From the NCBI RefSeq assembly GCF_001682855.1, contig NZ_MAQW01000029.1:294487-358486 (forward strand): 64,000 bases of DNA, given 5' to 3'. Below the pieces are notes generated by a model. That model saw only the letters and a program-made list of their open reading frames with translations. It ran no database searches and was not told the origin of the DNA. A program made the position numbers and the translations under genes. Numbering within the stretch: the stretch's first letter is position 1; every line of letters starts with the position of its first letter. The stretch comes from Bacillus sp. FJAT-27264 (GTDB lineage: Bacteria; Bacillota; Bacilli; Paenibacillales; Paenibacillaceae). This document shows positions 44,463 to 51,993 of this stretch, piece by piece.

Positions 44463-45419
44463 TTAGTAAGACATAGTACCAGGAGTTTTCCAATCGTTCC
44501 TATAACCCTCATATTTAAGGAAATCATCTACAGGTACTGAACGGTTTGGTTCAACTCTATATTGATATTGTGCTACTTCAGCAATTTGGGTATTATCGTT
44601 GAAGTAACCGGAATAAACCCAGTTTATTGGTTTGTAACTAGTTCCAGCACTTTGAGGTGTATAGTATGTGGTTTGAGCACGTTTTACATTTCCATCTTTA
44701 TTATAAGTAATCGTTTCAACTTTCCAATACCATTCTTGTTGATATGTTGTGAAATAGCTCTTAAAACTATTGTTACGATAAACTTGACCAGTTTTTTTAG
44801 CTAATCTAAAATAAGCAGTTGCGTCAGCACTACCCTCAAACCCCGCAACCAAATCACTTTGTAGTTCCCCTACAAAAAAACCTACAACATAATTTGAAAT
44901 GAATTTACCCGATAATAAAGAAAAGTATTTCTCAAAACTTTTTATCGCCAAATTTTTGTAAAGATCTTTTTTGACAGAGTCAAATTTGGTTTTTTCAACT
45001 AATGGTTCAAAAGTAGTCACAATTCTAAAATCCCCTTCCTCATTTTTAATTGCTTGAGGGGAAACATCTCTATTCATAGTATTTTTATTAGAGTCGATTT
45101 GTTCTTTTATCAAGTTAGCTTCCTTTGAATCCTTATAATTTACGTGATAATAGTCATACTTATTTATTGTTCCATCAGGTTCTATTTTTTCTTCTGTCTT
45201 GTAAAGTGTTAAATCCTCTATAATTTCCCCTACATACTCTGTATTAAATTTCGCTGGGAACTGAAGAGAATTTGTCTCATAAATTTCAGAAATTTGATCT
45301 TCTGTTAGTTTATTCACAAACACTCCTGGTTCAACTTCTGTTGAGTTAGCTGCACTTACAGACAACATTGGAAGCAATAATACAAGTGACATCAACGATA
45401 ATGAAATTTTTTTGATCAT
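44463..45419 (-). CDS. Secreted protein of unknown function in an A+T-rich island
   Basis: 318 residues. Signal peptide (KKISLSLMSLVLLLPMLSVSAA), then a polar domain rich in Lys, Glu, Asn, Thr and Tyr. A hydrophobic internal segment (KFISNYVVGFFVGELQSDLV) and a Tyr/Trp-rich C terminus (TTYQQEWYWKVETITYNKDG, YQYRVEPNRSVPVDDFLKYE) are visible. No catalytic motif or family recognised. ATG follows GGAG at eight nt. With the small membrane protein it is enclosed by 36-bp direct repeats. A bacteriocin-like or surface role is only a guess. Confidence 0.8.
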   Translation of the reverse strand: MIKKISLSLMSLVLLLPMLSVSAANSTEVEPGVFVNKLTEDQISEIYETNSLQFPAKFNTEYVGEIIEDLTLYKTEEKIEPDGTINKYDYYHVNYKDSKEANLIKEQIDSNKNTMNRDVSPQAIKNEEGDFRIVTTFEPLVEKTKFDSVKKDLYKNLAIKSFEKYFSLLSGKFISNYVVGFFVGELQSDLVAGFEGSADATAYFRLAKKTGQVYRNNSFKSYFTTYQQEWYWKVETITYNKDGNVKRAQTTYYTPQSAGTSYKPINWVYSGYFNDNTQIAEVAQYQYRVEPNRSVPVDDFLKYEGYRNDWKTPGTMSY

Positions 45420-45593
45420 TTCTCTACTCCATTAAAAAATAGATTTTGTTGGCCAACAATAGCCCAATTATACTTTCTAAAATATGAAAAAGATGTTATA
45501 TATTGTTGTTCGTAAAAAATTAACATTTTTGATTCATACTTGCCGCCTTTAAATCCTAAATTCTCTTTTACTTGAAGGGAAATTACTATAGTA

Positions 45594-45629
45594 TAGTGTG
45601 GGTGGGCTCATCCTGTTGCGAAGTAACTA
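45594..45629 (+). repeat. Right direct repeat of A+T-rich island
   Basis: Copy of 43963-43998 with four substitutions. Followed directly by TATTGCGTGGTT, which also occurs before the left copy. The 174 bp from 45420 to 45593 contain only A+T-rich upstream DNA. Confidence 0.85.
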
Positions 45630-45711
45630 ATATTGCGTGGTTGTGGCTCAGTCTACTAATAAGCAGTTCGTATATCTCTTGTTACATGAGCCCCAATGAG
45701 CAGTAGCCGGA

Positions 45712-45970
45712 ATCAACAGGCAAAACTCCCGTTAATTCGTCGATTTTCTTCAATAGACCAGAATTAACTGGAAAAACTCCAGCTAATTCGCCAGGAGGAA
45801 GCTAAACTGGGGCTCCATTCACAATTTAACAGGAGAATATCCTGTTAATACATTGTGTTGCTGATTCAAGTCAAAATTAACAGGAGAAATTCCTGCTAAT
45901 TTTCTAGCATTCCGACAGCAGGAACAATTCCTTCTAATCTTCTAACCTTACGACGGTAGCAGGAATTCCG
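45712..45970. repeat. Array A of 25-bp dyad repeats
   Basis: Units at 45712, 45773, 45835, 45886 and about 45924, plus a degenerate one near 45955. Each is two 10-bp arms of the form (A/T)(A/T)TAAC(A/T)GGA and TCC(A/T)GTTA(A/T)(A/T) around a constant 5-bp A+T-rich centre. The A/T at arm position seven changes on both sides together (CAGGA with TCCTG, CTGGA with TCCAG). Start-to-start distances are 61, 62, 51 and 38 bp. No gene lies within. Confidence 0.8.
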
Positions 45971-46063
45971 GTGATTGGTCTAACATTCCGACACAACCTC
46001 GCTACCGTGTATGCTAACTATCCATCCAAGTCTGCTGTATTCCTTGATCCATCCTTCCAGATC

Positions 46064-46113
46064 GCCTGGACCTAAAAAAACGACCCTCACCGGTCGTTTT
46101 TTTAGGTCCAGGC
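46064..46113 (-). terminator. 22-bp perfect palindromic terminator overlapping a stop codon
   Basis: Arms 46064-46085 and 46092-46113 are exact complements (GCCTGGACCTAAAAAAACGA and so on) around a six-nt loop. The right arm contains the last three codons and the TAA stop of the DUF6953-like gene; the A7 tract gives the U run. It works on both strands. Confidence 0.9.
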
Positions 46114-46338
46114 CCACAAGAATCCGTCGCGGTCCCAGGCGATCCTGCCGCCGTGGAGCTTGCGGAAGGCTTTTTTCACTTCTTTAGACAGTGAGGCATT
46201 GCCATTCTCATTCACAAATACAAATTCTTCGCCGAAATTCGTCTTCACATATTCAATTGCCGCCGTCTGATAAAGGGTTCCAGTAAAACGGATCTCCTTA
46301 ACCATCCACTCAGCGACATCCTGAGCAGTTACTTCCAC
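46102..46338 (-). CDS. DUF6953-like small protein
   Basis: 78 residues: TAQDVAEWMVKEIRFTGTLY, then FGEEFVFVNENGNASLSKEV and KAFRKLHGGRIAWDRDGFLW. I recall this pattern as the DUF6953 family, common in Bacillota and Bacteroidota with no known role. GTG start follows AAGGAGA. The leader carries a 90-bp perfect hexanucleotide repeat, and its C-terminal codons form part of the terminator stem, so the end of the protein may have been shaped by that palindrome. No operon partner. Confidence 0.75.
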   Translation of the reverse strand: MEVTAQDVAEWMVKEIRFTGTLYQTAAIEYVKTNFGEEFVFVNENGNASLSKEVKKAFRKLHGGRIAWDRDGFLWAWT

Positions 46339-46361
46339 AGTTTACGTCTCCTTCCGTAATC

Positions 46362-46451
46362 CATACTCATACTCATACTCATACTCATACTCATACTCAT
46401 ACTCATACTCATACTCATACTCATACTCATACTCATACTCATACTCATACT
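46362..46451. repeat. Hexanucleotide microsatellite (CATACT)15
   Basis: Fifteen perfect copies (AGTATG on the minus strand), between a TATAAT at 46473-46478 and the ribosome binding site of the DUF6953-like gene. On the minus strand it reads as repeated ATG-AGT, opening a leader frame of Met-Ser repeats. Confidence 0.97.
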
Positions 46452-46472
46452 GCACTATTCTATGCGACATTC

Positions 46473-46478
46473 ATTATA
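46473..46478 (-). promoter_or_regulatory. -10 element of DUF6953-like gene
   Basis: TATAAT on the minus strand, predicted start near 46466, placing the microsatellite entirely in the transcribed leader. No good -35 was seen. Confidence 0.5.
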
Positions 46479-46653
46479 ACACACAAATCCCCACGGCCCG
46501 GACAAGGGGTCCAAAGCTGGGGGGATAGAGTAACTCCGTTACAATGTGTAAATATCGGGGCGGTGCTAATCCATTTCAGGCTACCGGGAACGCTCGCTTT
46601 AACGAAAAGAGAGTTTTCATCCAGCGTAACCTTTCTCTCTTCCTAGCCTTATA

Positions 46654-46833
46654 TCTCTCTGTACCCGCAGTCCCCCTGCCAACCTACCTCTCTACACACG
46701 CAATCCTCCACCTAGACTTCCTACCCCTCTGTACTCGCAATCTTCCAGCTAGCCTTCCTACCCTCTCTACACTCGCAATCTTCCACTTAGCCTCTCAACC
46801 TCTTTACACTCGCATTCCTTCTTCTAGCCCCTG
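46654..46833. repeat. Imperfect 37-38-bp tandem repeat, about 4.5 units
   Basis: Units begin near 46654, 46688, 46726, 46763 and 46801. Shared core: CTCTCTACACTCGCAATC, then TTCCA and a TAGCC element. It lies just downstream of the phosphatase-like gene end; the rest of 46479-46653 holds nothing recognised. Confidence 0.75.
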
Positions 46834-46842
46834 CGCTCACCC

Positions 46843-47709
46843 TCACACTACCTCTTCCGCCTCACGGCTGACCGCAGCCGGAACCAGGGGCGGCAGGCCC
46901 TCAATGCTCATAGCAGCCGCAGGCATAAGGCCCAGGCAGTGGCACATTAAAGGTGCAAGGCGAAGCTGGGGCAGCGCTTGGACCTCTTTTTCCGGGGATA
47001 GTACGGTTTCGCCAAAAGTATACAGAGGGACATGACGCTCCGCAGGCGAAACGCCCCCGTGAAAGCCATTCGCGTTCATGCCGTGATCGGCAGTAACCAG
47101 GATTTTGTAGCCTTCGTTCATCCAGATTGGCAGCATCGTAGCCAGCAAACCGTCGGCTTGACGAACAGCTAACTCGTATTCCTTGCTCTCCCCGCCATAG
47201 CGGTGGCCCGCATCGTCAATATTCATCGAGTGGACGTAGAGGAAATGGGGATCGAACGCCCCGCGCAAGTATTCGGCATCTGCAAACACATGGCTGTCGG
47301 GATATTGGTCCTCGAAGTAGAAGCTGCCATGCTGGATCGGGCGCAGCACATTGTGCTGGTGGCGGTCGGTAATCGGGTTGAACGGGGATGAGCTGTACAG
47401 CTCACTGACCCAGTGATAGGCGGCTGCGGCTGTACGAAGATTCGCAGCTACCGCCAAATGGAAGACACTCTGCTCCTTGCTGGGCCTGTTGATATGGTTG
47501 GCCGTGATGCCATTTCTAACCACTGGTGTGCCGGTAAGCAGTACCTCGTAGAGCGGCCGCGACAAGCTGGGTAATTCCGACTGTACCCGGTAGCAAGACA
47601 TGACTCCCTGCTCCACCAGATGCTCCATGTAACCCAAATACTTTCGAGCCGCATCATACCGAAGTCCATCCAATACAACCACAATAAGCTTGTTAGTGAT
47701 CTCACTCAT
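46843..47709 (-). CDS. Alkaline-phosphatase-superfamily phosphodiesterase
   Basis: 288 residues of the type I phosphodiesterase/nucleotide pyrophosphatase family. Metal-site motifs: VVVLDGLRYDAARKYL at the N terminus, a Ser/Thr-rich nucleophile region (SELPSLSRPLYEVLLTGTPV), SMNIDDAGHRYGG and LVTADHGMNANGFHGG. No signal peptide, so it acts in the cytosol. ATG follows GAAGGGCGGG. It is the last gene of an ABC-importer operon, 38 bp after the ATPase gene, suggesting that it hydrolyses an imported phosphodiester or phosphonate (inference). Substrate not determined. Confidence 0.85.
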   Translation of the reverse strand: MSEITNKLIVVVLDGLRYDAARKYLGYMEHLVEQGVMSCYRVQSELPSLSRPLYEVLLTGTPVVRNGITANHINRPSKEQSVFHLAVAANLRTAAAAYHWVSELYSSSPFNPITDRHQHNVLRPIQHGSFYFEDQYPDSHVFADAEYLRGAFDPHFLYVHSMNIDDAGHRYGGESKEYELAVRQADGLLATMLPIWMNEGYKILVTADHGMNANGFHGGVSPAERHVPLYTFGETVLSPEKEVQALPQLRLAPLMCHCLGLMPAAAMSIEGLPPLVPAAVSREAEEVV

Positions 47710-47747
47710 TTTTGTCCCGCCCTTCCTGAATCAGAGAATGGGTGATT

Positions 47748-48791
47748 CTATGCGCCTTCCCGCTCCAAATGTCTAAGCTGTGCCGGGTCCAGCACCAGTG
47801 TAACCTGATCATGCTCCCGCAACCGCAGCCAACTTCCGTCGTTCAGCACGTCTACTGTCAGGCGAATGCCGGAGGCTTCGGCTGTGCAGCGGATGATATT
47901 CCCCAGCATCGATACCGAATGAATGCTGGCGTCCAGAAGGATACGACCCTCTCCTTCCGCCGCAGCGGCCTCCCCAGCCTTAAGCAGCGTAATCGCTTCA
48001 GGGCGTAGGGCGAAGCTGTCCGCCGAGCTGTCTACCCGGCCGAATAGTTTCAGCGCCTCCGGCCTAGTGAACACGTTGTAGCTGCCCATGAACCGCGCCA
48101 CAAACTCAGTGCGCGGCGCCGTGTACAGCCCTTCAGGTGAGTCATCCTGAATAATCCGTCCCCCCTTCATGACGCACACCCGGTCAGAGACAATTAGCGC
48201 CTCTTCCTGGTCGTGCGTGACGAACAGGGTCGTCATCCCAAGGCGCTTCTGGATCTCACGGATTTCAGTCCGCAGATTCTTGCGGATCTTGGCATCCAAC
48301 GCACTGAGCGGTTCGTCCAGGAGCAGCACCTTGGGCTGCACAGCCAGCGAACGGGCCAGCGCGATCCGCTGCTGCTGTCCGCCGGACAGCGACTGTGGAT
48401 ATACGTCCCGCTTCTCTTCAAGGTCAACCAGAGCCAGCAGCTCTTCGCTGCGGGTACGTTGGGCCGCCTTGGACATCCCGCGCATTTTCATCCCGTATTC
48501 AACATTCTGGCCCACGGTCAGGTTAGGAAATAGCGCATACGACTGGAACACCATGCCTACCTCCCGGTTGCGAGGCGGCTGGCGGGTGACGTCCTTTTGC
48601 GCCAACATAATACTGCCACCATCCAGTTCTGTCAGGCCAGCTATGCAGCGCAGCAGAGTGCTTTTTCCGCAGCCTGAGGGTCCTAGCAAGGTCACAAGCT
48701 CCCCCTCCCGGATCTCCAGATCCACATTGTCCAGGACACAGGCGTCCCCGAATAATTTGCGCACACCTTGCAGCTTCAAATAATCATTCAT
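47748..48791 (-). CDS. ABC importer ATP-binding protein (PotA/FbpC type)
   Basis: 347 residues. Walker A GPSGCGKSTLLRCIAG, Q-loop MVFQSYALFP, signature LSGGQQQRIALARSLA, Walker B VLLLDEPLSALDAKIR, H-loop FVTHDQEEALIVSD, and a C-terminal TOBE-like regulatory domain. Energises the permease pair. ATG overlaps the upstream permease stop by four bp. Belongs to the polyamine/iron/2-aminoethylphosphonate/thiamine group of ATPases, so sequence alone does not give the substrate. Confidence 0.95.
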   Translation of the reverse strand: MNDYLKLQGVRKLFGDACVLDNVDLEIREGELVTLLGPSGCGKSTLLRCIAGLTELDGGSIMLAQKDVTRQPPRNREVGMVFQSYALFPNLTVGQNVEYGMKMRGMSKAAQRTRSEELLALVDLEEKRDVYPQSLSGGQQQRIALARSLAVQPKVLLLDEPLSALDAKIRKNLRTEIREIQKRLGMTTLFVTHDQEEALIVSDRVCVMKGGRIIQDDSPEGLYTAPRTEFVARFMGSYNVFTRPEALKLFGRVDSSADSFALRPEAITLLKAGEAAAAEGEGRILLDASIHSVSMLGNIIRCTAEASGIRLTVDVLNDGSWLRLREHDQVTLVLDPAQLRHLEREGA

Positions 48792-49588
48792 CCGCGAACG
48801 CCTCCCATCTTTTTACCCAGCTTCATTAGCACCATGGATAGCACCAAAATAAACACAAAGTACGAAATCGCAATCGCACTGGCCAAATGCCCGCTCTCGC
48901 CAACCCGCTTATACAAGTAAATCTGGATCGTCTGGATATGTCCGCCAACCAGCATATTCGTCAGTACAAACTCACCGAACAGCACAGAAAAGGACAGCAA
49001 TGCAGAGACCATTACACCCGGCCAGATATTAGGGAGAATCACATTCATAAAGGCCTGGCGGCGGCGCGCACCGAGTAGCTCAGCGGCCTGCAACAGCTCG
49101 GCAGCGGAGACGGTCAGCAGACTGTTGCGAATACCCTGATACATGTACGGAAGAATAACCACAAAATAAGCACCGACCAGTAGGTAAGAAGTGCCAGCGA
49201 TATTAAGCGGTCCGGAAGAATAGGTACGAATGAGACCCACTGCCGCTACAACACCAGGGACCGCATACGGTAGAACAACAATACCCTTCATCAAGCTCTC
49301 CCAGCGCGGAAAATACATCGTAATCACGAACACAGCTGGCAGCATGACTACCAGACTGACCACTACGCTAATAAGACACAGGTACAGCGAAGTCCAAAGC
49401 GCCTCCATAAAACGGAGGTCCTGAAACATCTGTATGAACCAGTCGAAGGTCCAAGCGCGAGGCAGCAAGCTGTTCTGCCAATCCTGCGCAAAAGCATACA
49501 ATCCCGTAGCCAGCAGTGGCACGAGCAGATAAACCATCAGGAGCAAGATCAGTACACGTGGGGCAAGCCCCGCTTTGCGGGTATTCAT
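48788..49588 (-). CDS. ABC importer permease
   Basis: 266 residues, about six membrane helices, with the binding-protein-dependent EAA loop in AAELLQAAELLGARRRQAFM, LPNIWPG. ATG overlaps the upstream permease stop by four bp (ATGA), as does its own end with the ATPase gene. PotC-like. Confidence 0.93.
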   Translation of the reverse strand: MNTRKAGLAPRVLILLLMVYLLVPLLATGLYAFAQDWQNSLLPRAWTFDWFIQMFQDLRFMEALWTSLYLCLISVVVSLVVMLPAVFVITMYFPRWESLMKGIVVLPYAVPGVVAAVGLIRTYSSGPLNIAGTSYLLVGAYFVVILPYMYQGIRNSLLTVSAAELLQAAELLGARRRQAFMNVILPNIWPGVMVSALLSFSVLFGEFVLTNMLVGGHIQTIQIYLYKRVGESGHLASAIAISYFVFILVLSMVLMKLGKKMGGVRG

Positions 49589-50511
49589 TGTCCCATCTCC
49601 TCCCTTGCCCTTGGCCGAAGACGTCGTACCACACTGGCCTTAGGCTGAGGTTTATCCGCAGTTCTCCCCACGAAACGTCCGGCCCGCCGGACCATTACAT
49701 GGTTGAGATAAACAGCCAATAGCGTAGTCAGTGCCAGCAGGACAGCCAGCGTACTACCCATCTCCGGTTGGGTAACCACATTCCCTGCGACCAGAGAGCC
49801 AATGCGCACGGCAAGCAGATTATAATTACCACCGACCAGCGCATAAGCCGTCGCATACGCACCCATGGCATTAGCAAAGAGAATACCCATCGTGCCAAAA
49901 ATCGCCGGAGCCAGTATCGGCAGACCGATAGTCTTCCAGAACTGCCAGCGCCCCGCACCAAGCAGCGCCGCCGCTTCTCTCCATTGCTCCCGGATCCCGT
50001 AAAAAGACGGATATAGCAGTAGCAAAGACAGCGGCACCTGGAAATAGACATAAACCAACGCTAAACCCGTCCAGCTGTACAGATTGAATCCGGCGAATAC
50101 GTCCCAGCCCCAATCCTTGAATAGCAGGGTGAATATTCCGTTGTTACCCAGCAAGATAATATACGCAAAAGCCAGCGGTACGCCGGCAAAGTTGGAGGTC
50201 ATATTCGAGACCATCAGCACCCGGTCGCGTACGGCTGGCGTGAAGCGGGTGATGCAATAAGCGCACACCAGTCCGATGATGATTCCAGCCACACTGGAAG
50301 CGATGGAGATGAACAGGCTGTTCTTGATCGCCTGCATATAATAGGCACTTTGCAGCGCATGCACATAATTACCAAAGGTAATACCCTTCCCGTCTCCGCT
50401 ATGGAAACTGTTGCTCACCATGGACAATACAGGCACGAGCTGGAACGCCAGCACCATCAGTACGAACGGAATCAACGCCAGAATGACACCGCCGCGTCTG
50501 TTCTGTTTCAT
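49585..50511 (-). CDS. ABC importer permease
   Basis: 308 residues, PotB-like, with EAA loop in REQWREAAALLGAGRWQFWK, IGLPILAP. The C-terminal tail is basic (RFVGRTADKPQPKASVVRRL). ATG has GAGGTGG about 12 nt upstream. First of three overlapping genes, downstream of the binding-protein gene and its terminator. Confidence 0.93.
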   Translation of the reverse strand: MKQNRRGGVILALIPFVLMVLAFQLVPVLSMVSNSFHSGDGKGITFGNYVHALQSAYYMQAIKNSLFISIASSVAGIIIGLVCAYCITRFTPAVRDRVLMVSNMTSNFAGVPLAFAYIILLGNNGIFTLLFKDWGWDVFAGFNLYSWTGLALVYVYFQVPLSLLLLYPSFYGIREQWREAAALLGAGRWQFWKTIGLPILAPAIFGTMGILFANAMGAYATAYALVGGNYNLLAVRIGSLVAGNVVTQPEMGSTLAVLLALTTLLAVYLNHVMVRRAGRFVGRTADKPQPKASVVRRLRPRAREEMGQ

Positions 50512-50540
50512 TCTTTACAAGCCACCTCTCTGCCCCATTC

Positions 50541-50582
50541 AAAAAAGCGGGCGCTCCGGCATGATACATGACGAAGACGCCC
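50541..50582 (-). terminator. Intra-operon terminator between binding protein and permeases
   Basis: Minus strand: GGGCG-T-CTTCG pairs with CGGAG-CGCCC, then GCTTTTTT. Partial read-through would give more binding protein than permease, a common arrangement. Confidence 0.8.
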
Positions 50583-50619
50583 TCTGATTAAAGTATTGCT
50601 CCCGTGTTCCCGGGATCGA

Positions 50620-51732
50620 TTAGTTCAAATGCACAAGAACGCGTTCTTGCCATAGTTGCGGAATGGTCTTGGCTGTTTCTTCCCATACCTTGTAGTCGCC
50701 TACCGGTTTGACGTTGGCATATTCTTCCTTCGGCAGCAGCTTTGCTGCCACATCATCCGGCAATTTGACACTGTCACGGATCGGACGAGCATAACCGTTA
50801 GCCAAATTAATCTGGCCTTTATCACTCAGGATGTACTCCCGTGTCAGCTTGGCTGCATTCGGATGCGGAGCCCATTTGTTGATGATCGTTGCATAACCGC
50901 TGACTACGCTGCCTTCCTTCGGAATGGCAACGTCAAAGCCATCTTTGTTGATTTGATCTCTGTAGTTCAGAGCGTTGAAATCCCACAGCAGGGTTACTTC
51001 AACCTCACCCTTTTCGATGTTAGCTACAGAAGCTTCTGCATTCGAGAGACGGCCTTTCTTGGCCAGATCTTCGAAGAATGCAATCCCTGGTTCAATGTTC
51101 GACTCGTCACCACCAAAAGCGATCGCTGCGGCAAGTACTGCCATTTGCGCTTGCGCTGCTTTAGTCACATCGCCAACAATGATTTTATAATTGCCATTCT
51201 TGAGATCTTCCCAGCTCTTCGGCGGGTTCGGAACAAGCTTCGTGTTGGTCAGGAACGAAATACTGCCTTGGTAACCAACGACCCAGTTACCATCTTTGTC
51301 TTTTGCCCAATCAGGAATTTCATCCCAATAAGAAGTTTTGTATGGCTGTGTTACACCCTTTGCTACCGCAACAGGACCAAACGCAATACCAACGTCACCG
51401 ATGTCTGCTGTCGGTTTATCTTTTTCCGCTTCGAACTTGGCAATTTCCTCCGCGCTCGACATATCTGTATCTTCATGCTTCAATCCATATACGCTAGTCA
51501 TATCTGCCCAGGTGTCTTTCCAGTTCGCCCATGAATCAGGCATGCCGACACTCATTACACTGCCTTCTTCCTTGGCTTTGCTCTCAATGTCACTCAAGCT
51601 AAGCTCTGGTGCAGCAGCATTACTTTCCGGCGCATTCGCCTTGTTTTCCGAATTTCCACAAGCAGCAAGCAACAGGACGAGCAAGGACAGCGTAAGACCG
51701 ATGAACCATTGTTTTCTGAATCGGATTGTCAT
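50620..51732 (-). CDS. Extracellular solute-binding lipoprotein
   Basis: 370 residues. Lipoprotein signal ending LLLAAC (Cys 25). The mature domain is the type II periplasmic-binding fold of the Fe/spermidine/2-aminoethylphosphonate group (DIGDVGIAFGPVAVAKGVTQ, SWEDLKNGNYKIIVGD, VTLLWDFNALNYRDQINKDG, SVVSGYATIINKWAPHPNAA). ATG follows GAAGGGG. First gene of the operon with two permeases, an ATPase and a phosphodiesterase. The enzyme partner suggests an organophosphate or phosphonate ligand. Confidence 0.9.
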   Translation of the reverse strand: MTIRFRKQWFIGLTLSLLVLLLAACGNSENKANAPESNAAAPELSLSDIESKAKEEGSVMSVGMPDSWANWKDTWADMTSVYGLKHEDTDMSSAEEIAKFEAEKDKPTADIGDVGIAFGPVAVAKGVTQPYKTSYWDEIPDWAKDKDGNWVVGYQGSISFLTNTKLVPNPPKSWEDLKNGNYKIIVGDVTKAAQAQMAVLAAAIAFGGDESNIEPGIAFFEDLAKKGRLSNAEASVANIEKGEVEVTLLWDFNALNYRDQINKDGFDVAIPKEGSVVSGYATIINKWAPHPNAAKLTREYILSDKGQINLANGYARPIRDSVKLPDDVAAKLLPKEEYANVKPVGDYKVWEETAKTIPQLWQERVLVHLN

Positions 51733-51888
51733 GATTTCCCCTTCACTCCCATTTCCTATTTGTGGGCTCTTCTCTAAGGACCAAGCAGTTCTTCACCCAC
51801 TTGCAGTATAGGAGCCGATTATTTGCCGGAGATTAAGGATAATGGGGTGGATTGTAAAAGAGAGACGTAAATTTCCAATTTCATGTAT

Positions 51889-51912
51889 TAAAAAAGACAC
51901 CCTATGGGTGTC
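51889..51912 (-). terminator. Intrinsic terminator
   Basis: AAAAAA-GACACCC-TAT-GGGTGTC. The A run is the minus-strand U run, ending the beta-propeller lipoprotein transcript. Confidence 0.88.
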
Positions 51913-51993
51913 CTCGGCTTTATAAAATGATGTATTTAAGTATTTTCACCGATAAATAAGACTTATATACGTAATTATATAACAATCATTACC

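Noticed and set aside
44005..45629. Prophage or integrative element
   Set aside because: No integrase, transposase, phage structural gene or tRNA attachment site is present; only a small repeat-flanked cassette is supported.
45712..45970. CRISPR array
   Set aside because: Units are divergent dyads rather than identical repeats, spacers vary from about 13 to 37 bp, and no cas genes are present.
46362..46451. CRISPR or coding repeat
   Set aside because: Pure six-base tandem repeat without spacers; the Met-Ser frame has no clear ribosome binding site.
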